A DNA stretch of 64,000 nucleotides from JACNIZ01 sp964344765 (GTDB lineage Bacteria; Planctomycetota; UBA1135): NCBI GenBank assembly GCA_964344765.1, contig CAYFOM010000020.1, positions 8,153 to 72,152 of the forward strand, given 5' to 3'. The first letter of the stretch is position 1, and the number at the start of each line of letters is the position of its first letter. A program made the translations under genes and the position numbers. The notes below the pieces were generated by a model, which searched no databases, was not told where the DNA came from, and saw nothing but the letters and a program-made list of their open reading frames with translations. This document shows positions 1-6,721 of the stretch, one piece after another.

Positions 1-487
1 GGTTGTACAAGTGCTGACGGCGTTCACTGTGCGCATCGCTTTCCAGCAACTGCGAAATCTCGCGCGAAAGCGCCCGCACCCAGCGCACCATTCCTTCTTG
101 CAACATCGCCGCCTGACCGCTGCGCAGTTGCAAATGTTTGGGTCGCACCGGGTCATCAAAATTATGCACGAACACATGTTCGTGGGGGATTTCACAATGC
201 AACTTGTCGCGCAGTTGTTCGATCAACTGCACCACCTGCTCCGGCTCGTCGCTGCCGCCCAAGTTGGCAACAAAAACGTTGTAGCCACTGCCTTTGACGT
301 TGAGTCCCAGCTCCAACGCTTGCAACGCTCGAGTTTGGCCCAGCAGCCCGAAGCCCAGCCACGGATCGGGGGCGTCGTCGTCGTTCTTGCGCCGCTTGGC
401 GGCCGGAATCCACGAGGCCGGACAGGTCCAGCGAAGGTCGCGCAGGCGCAAAGGCTGCGCACGGTGTTGCGGAGATCGTGCAGGCAT
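1..487 (-). CDS. Lon-type (S16, AAA_32) ATP-dependent protease, N-terminal part
   Basis: The reading frame starts at ATG 487 and runs off the left window edge, giving 162 residues without a stop. It was translated by hand. Recognisable stretches of the LonC/YcbZ-like AAA_32 domain are LGQTRALQALELGL, GYNVFVANLGG and HNFDDPVRPKHLQL, followed by a helical SREISQLLESDAH segment. In this family the N-terminal AAA_32 region precedes the S16 Ser-Lys protease domain, which would lie outside the window. The place where a P-loop (GxxGxGKT) is expected, just after YNVFV, reads NLGGSDEPEQ and has no Lys-Thr, as also happens in E. coli YcbZ. The start lies 32 bp downstream of the preceding minus-strand gene, so the two may be co-transcribed. 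The family is fairly sure; ATPase activity is doubtful. Confidence 0.75.
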   Translation of the reverse strand, partial: MPARSPQHRAQPLRLRDLRWTCPASWIPAAKRRKNDDDAPDPWLGFGLLGQTRALQALELGLNVKGSGYNVFVANLGGSDEPEQVVQLIEQLRDKLHCEIPHEHVFVHNFDDPVRPKHLQLRSGQAAMLQEGMVRWVRALSREISQLLESDAHSERRQHLYN

Positions 488-519
488 GGGTGCAAAGCGC
501 CCCAGCCTGGCAGGGAGGG

Positions 520-2319
520 TTACTCGCCCTTGGCCGGGGTGTTCATGACGGTCTGAAGCTTCTCTTTTAGCCTCGCGGCCGCCCCGGCGTCTTGCAACTG
601 TTCGGCAACATCAATCGCGCCGTTCAATTCTTTGATCGCATCGGCCCGCGTGGCGCCCTCGCGCTCCCAGTACCAATACACCATGTTGGCCATGTTTTCG
701 CGGGCTTCCATGTGCATTGGGTTGTGACCCAGCGCGGCCTGCAGCTCGACCACCGACTTGGCGAAGTATTCCAAGGCTTTGGCTTGGTCGGCGCCGTCGG
801 AGCTTAGCCAAAGCTGGTTGCCGCGGCGCATCAGCATTTGGCCGTAACCGTAGTGGGACTCGAAGGTGTCGAAGCCCTGTTCGACGGCTTGGCTCAAGTA
901 TGGCTCGGCCTCGTCCAATTTGTCTTCTACCCGCAGCGTGTCACCTACCGAGAATAGGAATGCCGGCTCCAAGTTTTGGGGATCGTCGAAACCGCTGGCT
1001 CGGTTCATCGGCCCGCTGACCACGCCGAAGAACAGCAGGCCGGCGGCGGCGGCGCGCCACGGGATGGCAACGGTTTCTTCTTTGTCGTTCCGGCGGGTGG
1101 CCATCATGATCGCGTGAGCGGCCAGCACGACGGCGACCGGTGCGACCGGCATGCGATAACGCGGGCTGTACCAGAACACCATGACCACGACCAACGGCAT
1201 CGCGAACAGCAGCAGCTCCGGAACCATGTTGCGGAAGCCTTTGCGGCTCAGCCGCGCCAGCCCAAGGAAGGCCAGCGGCAAAAACAGCGCCAGCGCCAAC
1301 GGTGTGAACGCCAGCTTGCTGCCGATGCCATGCTTCTTCTCTAAGCGTGGCAGGTAAAGGTCGCCGTAATCTCGACCGGTCAGGAACCACCAGAATTTGC
1401 GCGCTTCCAACGTGATCGCCGCGCCGGGGTTCTCTACCAAGTAGCGCACTCCTTCGCTAAAAAAGTGGCGGCTGGTTCCTTTCCAGCTTTCCTCGCCGGT
1501 GGCGTTGGCAGCCATGTAGTAGGCGTCGCGGTTTTGCTGGCTGCGGTTTTGCGAAACCCCAGGAATGGGGTGATAGGTGCCCGTCGCGCCCGGTGCGTTG
1601 CCATGGAAGAAGGTGACACCGGCTTGCGCGCTGACCGGAATGAACTCGCCACTGGCGCGATGGTTGTGAATGGTTGCCGGCGTGATCACCGCCAAAGTCA
1701 TGACCAAAATCAGCAAGCCGCCGGCGAGGTCGCGTTCGGCGCCCCACATAATCCAGGCGATGAACAGCGGCACGGCCAAAATCATCGACGGATTGGCGAG
1801 CACCGAAAGGCCCAGTAGGAAACCGAAAAACGCCTGCTTTCGAATGGTTCGCTGCTCGACGATGCGCACGGCTTGCCAAAGCAGAATGGCAATGGTCAAC
1901 AGTTGCAAGGTGACGTTAACGGTGCGGCCGACGTAATAAGTGGGGTCGAGCAGCAGCAGATAAAGGAAGCCGGCGAGCACCCCGGTGGTCGGTCCAAACC
2001 GACGTCGGCCGGTATCGGCGATCAAGGCGATGGTGGCGACGTGCATTAGCGCCTGAACCGCATAAACACCGAGCAAACTTGCGCCCAACCAGCGCAGCAG
2101 TCCAAGGAAGTAGGGGTATAGCGGTGCGGATAAAAACGGTGTGTCGCCCTGAAGCTTGCCGTCGGCAATATCGCCGGCCCAATTCCAATACACCTCCGCG
2201 TCGCCCAGCGGCGTGCGGGCAAACGGATTGGCGGTCCAACCTTGTTGCAACACCATGACTTGGAGAATCATGGCGAGTGCAAGTAGGGCTAGAAGCCAGA
2301 GCGGGAAGCGTACTTTCAT
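520..2319 (-). CDS. GT-C type polytopic glycosyltransferase-like membrane protein with TPR tail
   Basis: This 599-residue protein has about ten hydrophobic segments between residues 5 and 430. An acidic motif, PLGDAEVYWNWA, follows the first membrane helix, as in ArnT/PMT-type (GT39, GT-C) enzymes that use polyprenyl-linked sugars. The last 150 residues are soluble and read as two or three tetratricopeptide repeats (EAEPYLSQAVEQG, ALEYFAKSVVELQAAL). Such proteins usually transfer sugars on the periplasmic face of the inner membrane; donor and acceptor cannot be told here. The ATG at 2319 has GGAG directly upstream, and a TACAGT hexamer lies 10 nt before it. It is divergent from the TonB receptor and just upstream of the Lon-type gene. 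Confidence 0.7.
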   Translation of the reverse strand: MKVRFPLWLLALLALAMILQVMVLQQGWTANPFARTPLGDAEVYWNWAGDIADGKLQGDTPFLSAPLYPYFLGLLRWLGASLLGVYAVQALMHVATIALIADTGRRRFGPTTGVLAGFLYLLLLDPTYYVGRTVNVTLQLLTIAILLWQAVRIVEQRTIRKQAFFGFLLGLSVLANPSMILAVPLFIAWIMWGAERDLAGGLLILVMTLAVITPATIHNHRASGEFIPVSAQAGVTFFHGNAPGATGTYHPIPGVSQNRSQQNRDAYYMAANATGEESWKGTSRHFFSEGVRYLVENPGAAITLEARKFWWFLTGRDYGDLYLPRLEKKHGIGSKLAFTPLALALFLPLAFLGLARLSRKGFRNMVPELLLFAMPLVVVMVFWYSPRYRMPVAPVAVVLAAHAIMMATRRNDKEETVAIPWRAAAAGLLFFGVVSGPMNRASGFDDPQNLEPAFLFSVGDTLRVEDKLDEAEPYLSQAVEQGFDTFESHYGYGQMLMRRGNQLWLSSDGADQAKALEYFAKSVVELQAALGHNPMHMEARENMANMVYWYWEREGATRADAIKELNGAIDVAEQLQDAGAAARLKEKLQTVMNTPAKGE

Positions 2320-2470
2320 CTCCGACGGGACTGTATCAACATCGGTTGATGGCCCGGTGGGGTCAATGAATTCGGTGACGGAATTCTGTCATTATTTGGT
2401 TCCTTGACGGGAACCTATCGCCGCTAGTTTGGGGCGGTTTCCGTGGCACGCTGTTTGTCTTTGAGCCGGC
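2320..2470. promoter_or_regulatory. Divergent intergenic region with short repeats
   Basis: This 151-bp gap separates the divergent GT-C gene and TonB-receptor gene and must hold both promoters. Visible structure includes two GAATTC copies 13 bp apart (2368-2373 and 2381-2386) and an inverted repeat, GGTTCC (2398-2403) with GGAACC (2410-2415) and a 6-nt spacer, 56 nt before the receptor start. An operator for the receptor is possible, but no known regulator box was recognised. Confidence 0.3.
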
Positions 2471-4600
2471 ATGGCTGATTCCCCCCTGAAATCATGCTGG
2501 ATCCCTTTGTTAACCGGCATTTTGTTCACCTCCAACGCAGTTGCCCAAAGCCAAAATCCTTCTTCGGGCAGCAGCGAAAAACCTCCTGATGGGCAGAAAG
2601 AGGAACGCCCAATTTCGGTCGCTGATGAGGTTTTGGTTATCGGCCGGCTCGACGCCATTGGCGTGCCGCAAATTCCTATTAATTATCCCGCTTCGCGCGA
2701 CATTCTCGGTCCGTTGACCATCCAAGCCATTGGTGCGCGTGACCTTAATGACCTAGTTTTGCATCTGCCGGCCGTTTCTACTCGGCCGTACAACGGTGGC
2801 GAGGCGTCGGCGCCTAGCTTAAGTGCACGTGGTTTGCCGGATGACGGACTGACCGAGTATTTGCATGTACTGGTCAATGGTGTGCCGGCCAACGCTGGAC
2901 CTTATGGATGGACCGCGTTCTCGTTCATGCCGTTGGCGTCGGAACGTGTCTATGCCGTCGACAGCATTCGCGGCGGCCACACGGTGCGCTATTCGCCCAA
3001 CACGGTCGGAGGGGTGTTGAACTTCGCAACACGTCCTTTGCCGGATGCCTACGAAGTAACCGCTCGCCAATCCTTCGGCAGCAATGCTTTTTCCAGCAGC
3101 TTCTTAACCGGCGGTAATCGAACGGCGGACGGCACCGCGTTCCGCTTCTCCGCACTCGATCGCCGCGGTGACGGTTATCGCGATGGCGGCGATTTCCGTC
3201 AGCAAGACTTCAGCGCCGAGCTGCGTCAAGAGTTTGACGACGGCGGTTGGTTCGCCGGTTCGGTGAATTGGTTTGAGGACTACCACGCCGCACCCGGTGG
3301 TTTGACTCAGGCCGAATTCGATGCGGATCGCTTCGGCAACAGCCGACCGGAAAACGAATTTGAAGGCTTCCGCGGCATGGTCGATGCGGTTTGGCATCAA
3401 CCCGTTGGCGATGCCTGGGTGGAATACTTCGCCACTGCGTCGGTGACCGAGCGCAATCTCTACGCGAGGCGCACATCCGGCGGCAGCAATGTGCTGGATG
3501 ATTGGCACGATCAAACCTATTTCGCCAACTTAGGGCTGCGCGCCGAAACTTCGGCAGAGTGGGGCGGTACCGAGCACGTGATCCACGGCGGTTTGCGCGC
3601 TCACCGCGAATGGTTGCCGTCGTACTCGGTGAATCGCTCCGATATGACTGCTACCAACTTTGTGCCGCGCACCGATTCCAGTTTCCGCTTATTGTCGCTC
3701 TCGGCTCACGTCGACGACACCTTCACGCCACTTCCGAACCTCGACGTCACCGCTGGTGTGCGCGCCGAATTCATTCCTTCGGTGAGCGGTAACGACAGTG
3801 TTTCCGGCTTCACCTATGAGGATGACTTCTTTGATCTATTGCCCGCTTTCGGCATGTCGTACACGCTGAACCCTAACTGGGCGTTGTTTGCTAATTACGG
3901 CGAAGGCTTCCGTGCACCACAGTTTTGGGGATTTGCCTATGCTGCCAACCCCAAAGATGCGTTGGATTTTGAGAGCGGGCGATCAGCGGAAGTCGGAATT
4001 CGTTGGCAGGACTTCGGCGCCATCAGCGGTAGCTTGGCGGTTTGGCGTTTGGACTTCGATGATTACCTGGTATTCGACACCGGCTTTTATGAAAACGTCG
4101 GCGCGATCGAATCGCAAGGCGTCGATTGGCAAAGCAACGTCGACCTCGCTCAACTGGCGCCGTGGATGGATGGTTGGGGTTTGAGTACGTCGGTCACGGT
4201 GCAAAACGCCGAGCTGCAAACCGGAACCTTCGCCGGCAACGAGGTGCCTTATGCGTGGGAGACCAAAGCCAACTGGCGCTTGCACTATCTAGGAATGAAT
4301 GGCATGTCCGCCTCGTTGGGCGGTGCCTTTGTAGGTGACAGTTTTTCCGATTCGGCAAACACCGTAGCCGGAAGTGCCGACGGCCGTGTCGGCCGCAACG
4401 CGTCGGTGGTGCTTTGGGACGCGCAAGCCGCTTATGACTTTGTGCTCAGCGATCGCGCCATGTTGCAGTTGGCGGTAGGGGCGCACAACTTGTTCGATAA
4501 AGAATGGGAAGTGCATTCACGCGGCGGATTCTTTGGCCCCGGTTTGGTGGCCGGTGCACCACGTCAGGTCTATGCCGCGGTTTACTTAGAGATTATGTAG
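2471..4600 (+). CDS. TonB-dependent outer-membrane receptor, FecA-like
   Basis: This 709-residue protein imports a ligand across the outer membrane using TonB energy. A signal peptide covers residues 1-26 (ending SNAVAQ). A plug domain covers about residues 50-185 and includes the family-typical sequence SIRGGHTVRYSPNTVGGVL, very close to the FecA plug end RGG..RYGP..VGGVVNF. The rest is the 22-strand barrel with alternating aromatic strands and a typical 'NLFDKEW' segment near the end. It ends in EIM rather than the usual terminal Phe. The FecA-like plug suggests a ferric chelate as substrate, but no FecI/FecR-type sigma or anti-sigma gene is nearby. A lipoprotein begins 7 bp downstream after a strong GGAGGG ribosome site, and a nitrilase follows, so a three-gene uptake/processing operon is likely. 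Confidence 0.88.
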   Translation: MADSPLKSCWIPLLTGILFTSNAVAQSQNPSSGSSEKPPDGQKEERPISVADEVLVIGRLDAIGVPQIPINYPASRDILGPLTIQAIGARDLNDLVLHLPAVSTRPYNGGEASAPSLSARGLPDDGLTEYLHVLVNGVPANAGPYGWTAFSFMPLASERVYAVDSIRGGHTVRYSPNTVGGVLNFATRPLPDAYEVTARQSFGSNAFSSSFLTGGNRTADGTAFRFSALDRRGDGYRDGGDFRQQDFSAELRQEFDDGGWFAGSVNWFEDYHAAPGGLTQAEFDADRFGNSRPENEFEGFRGMVDAVWHQPVGDAWVEYFATASVTERNLYARRTSGGSNVLDDWHDQTYFANLGLRAETSAEWGGTEHVIHGGLRAHREWLPSYSVNRSDMTATNFVPRTDSSFRLLSLSAHVDDTFTPLPNLDVTAGVRAEFIPSVSGNDSVSGFTYEDDFFDLLPAFGMSYTLNPNWALFANYGEGFRAPQFWGFAYAANPKDALDFESGRSAEVGIRWQDFGAISGSLAVWRLDFDDYLVFDTGFYENVGAIESQGVDWQSNVDLAQLAPWMDGWGLSTSVTVQNAELQTGTFAGNEVPYAWETKANWRLHYLGMNGMSASLGGAFVGDSFSDSANTVAGSADGRVGRNASVVLWDAQAAYDFVLSDRAMLQLAVGAHNLFDKEWEVHSRGGFFGPGLVAGAPRQVYAAVYLEIM

Positions 4601-4607
4601 GAGGGAA

Positions 4608-5840
4608 ATGATGAAGAATTTGCCTACTTTGATCATCTTGTGCGGCATTGGGTTGGGGGCGTGCGCTCAACCGCAAACCCACGCCGAAACAGCCGGGGGC
4701 GACGGCGATCCCAGCAAAAAATTCGTCGTGCTCGACGGAGCCGCCGACGGCTGGCGTGCAAGTTTGGTGCACGACAACCAGCCGATTGGCGTTTGGCGTA
4801 TGGAGCCGCTGCAGCTCTTTCCGCAATATGCCACGCCGGAGGTGATTGGTTTGGATGATCAAGGCAGTTGCTGGATCATGGTGTCGTACAGCGGCAAGTG
4901 GACACCAACGCGGTTGATTCACGACCATCAATGGTTGGGTGCCATTGCCCATGGCGATGTCGACCCAACTGCTCCAGGCAAAGAGTTGTATGTGGGCGGC
5001 AAAAAAGGCGTGCTTTATCAAATTCGTTCCTATCCGGATGGCGGAGTCGATGCGCGGCGCATTACCGCGCTTGCCGGTCGTGAAATTCATACTTTGTTGG
5101 CAGGTGATTTAGACCCGCGCAATCCCGGCGCCGAGTTGATTGTGTTTACTCGCCCCGGCGGGCTGTTTCGCATCAACGCCGATTGGAAGGTGGAGCACCT
5201 CGGAGACCTGCCTGGCCGCATTCGCGATGCGCGTGTGTTGAGGGACGGCCGCACGATCGTTACCGCATCGCGCACCGGCAAGGTGTCGCTGCTACGTTTC
5301 GGCGCCGAAAAAGAGCATTGGCAAACCATCTTTGAACAAGAAGTCGGCTTTGGCCGCTTGGCTATCGGCCAACCGCCGGCCGACGACCCCAATGCCGACG
5401 TCATGCACACCGGTTTAGTGATGCCGGTGATTTATTCCACCGCCGATAACGGGCGCGTCTTCCGCCACGAGCCGAAGCTCAATGGCAAGTGGGAAACCAC
5501 GACCATTTATTCGGGTCCGCTTGGGCCGCGCGGATTGGTGGCCGGGCAATTCCACGCCGATGCCAATAAGGAAACGGTGGCAGTGTTCGGCTATTCCGGC
5601 CGCGTCGAGCTTCTGACGCGTGAGGGAGAGGAATGGACGGCGCAAACCTTGTTCACCGATCGCGATCGCGGCCATTGGCTGAGTGTGCTGGAGATCGACG
5701 GCCGCAATAACACCGACGAGATCATGCTCAGCGGCTATGGTGCTCGCATGGTGTTGCTGACTCGGTCACCCGGAACCGGGGTTGAGGAATTGGCAATTCC
5801 ATCGACCCAACAGGACCTTCATGCCCAGCCTTCGCCTTAG
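4608..5840 (+). CDS. Lipoprotein with FG-GAP-like beta-propeller
   Basis: This 410-residue lipoprotein has the lipobox L-G-A-C with the acylated Cys at residue 19. The mature part carries repeated blades with Asp-rich loops, such as GDVDPTAPGKELYVGG and GDLDPRNPGAELIVFT, resembling FG-GAP/VCBS propeller repeats that bind calcium. No catalytic motif was recognised. The start ATG ATG is preceded by GGAGGGAA, the clearest Shine-Dalgarno in this part of the window. The gene lies 7 bp after the TonB receptor and its last 20 bases overlap the next gene, so co-expression is near certain. By analogy with SusD-type partners it may be a surface or periplasmic accessory to the receptor, but it has no SusD fold signature, so this is inference. 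Confidence 0.72.
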   Translation: MMKNLPTLIILCGIGLGACAQPQTHAETAGGDGDPSKKFVVLDGAADGWRASLVHDNQPIGVWRMEPLQLFPQYATPEVIGLDDQGSCWIMVSYSGKWTPTRLIHDHQWLGAIAHGDVDPTAPGKELYVGGKKGVLYQIRSYPDGGVDARRITALAGREIHTLLAGDLDPRNPGAELIVFTRPGGLFRINADWKVEHLGDLPGRIRDARVLRDGRTIVTASRTGKVSLLRFGAEKEHWQTIFEQEVGFGRLAIGQPPADDPNADVMHTGLVMPVIYSTADNGRVFRHEPKLNGKWETTTIYSGPLGPRGLVAGQFHADANKETVAVFGYSGRVELLTREGEEWTAQTLFTDRDRGHWLSVLEIDGRNNTDEIMLSGYGARMVLLTRSPGTGVEELAIPSTQQDLHAQPSP

Positions 5841-6705
5841 CGCTTCGATCCTCACTCTTGGTTTCGCTGCATGCAGCACGGTCGAGCCGCAACTCGCGGT
5901 CGATAATGCTGGCACTGATCGCGTCGTACGCGTTGCGGTATGCCAAACAGAGGTCGGCCCAGACATCGAAGCCAACTTTGCGGCGATTGAAAAAGCGTTG
6001 CTCGAGGCTCTCGCCCTCAACGCCGATGTCGCCTGCTTCGCCGAAACCAGTTTGTATGGCTGGGTCAATCCGGATGCCCATTATTTTGCAGACCCCATTC
6101 CCGGTACCAGTACCATCCGCATCAGCGCGTTGGCCCAACAGTATGGATTGATGATCGCCATCGGCCTGGCCGAGCGCGACGGCGACAAGTTGTATGACTC
6201 GGCCATCCTCGTCGACCGCGACGGCAATCTGTTGCTGAAACACCGCAAGGTCAACATTCTGACCGAGCTGATGGACCCGCCATACACACCCGGCGATGGT
6301 ACGCCAGCGGTGGTGAATACGCGATTGGGTCGGATTGGCATGTTGATTTGCGCCGACACCTTCAAGGATGAAGTTGTGTTGCCGCTGGCCGAGCAAAAAC
6401 CGGATTTGGTTTTGGTCCCTTACGGCTGGGCTGCTCCGGTGGAAAATTGGCCCGCCCACGGTCGCAGTTTGCAGTCGTGGGTCAGTCATACCGCGCGGCG
6501 CACGTCGGCGCCGGTGGTTGGCGTGGATGCTATTGGGCAAATCCACCATGGGCCGTGGACCGGCTACGTTTACGGCGGCCAAAGCGTGGTCAGTGCCGCC
6601 GATGGGGGCATCTTAGGGGTGATGGCCGATCGCCAGTCGCAGGTCCAGGTGTTTGAGTCGCCTGTAGAGCCCGCTCGATTCCCGAAGCGGCGGCGTTTTT
6701 GCTGA
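5821..6705 (+). CDS. Nitrilase-superfamily (carbon-nitrogen hydrolase) lipoprotein
   Basis: This 294-residue carbon-nitrogen hydrolase cleaves non-peptide C-N bonds. The Glu-Lys-Cys triad is intact: E75 in CFAETSLYGW, K143 in KHRKVNIL and C177 in MLICADTF. ATG 5821 was chosen over an upstream ATG (5782) because it gives a clean lipoprotein signal, LTLGFAAC, placing the enzyme outside the cytoplasm, which is unusual for soluble nitrilases. The start overlaps the propeller gene by 20 bp. With the TonB receptor and propeller lipoprotein it suggests hydrolysis of an imported amide- or nitrile-containing compound, possibly a siderophore. The substrate cannot be told from sequence. Confidence 0.82.
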   Translation: MPSLRLSASILTLGFAACSTVEPQLAVDNAGTDRVVRVAVCQTEVGPDIEANFAAIEKALLEALALNADVACFAETSLYGWVNPDAHYFADPIPGTSTIRISALAQQYGLMIAIGLAERDGDKLYDSAILVDRDGNLLLKHRKVNILTELMDPPYTPGDGTPAVVNTRLGRIGMLICADTFKDEVVLPLAEQKPDLVLVPYGWAAPVENWPAHGRSLQSWVSHTARRTSAPVVGVDAIGQIHHGPWTGYVYGGQSVVSAADGGILGVMADRQSQVQVFESPVEPARFPKRRRFC

Positions 6706-6721
6706 TAATCTTGAGGGTCCC

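Noticed and set aside
11..556. Plus-strand open frame of 181 codons at the left edge
   Set aside because: It is the shadow of the Lon-type gene on the minus strand, whose frame gives clear AAA_32 motifs.
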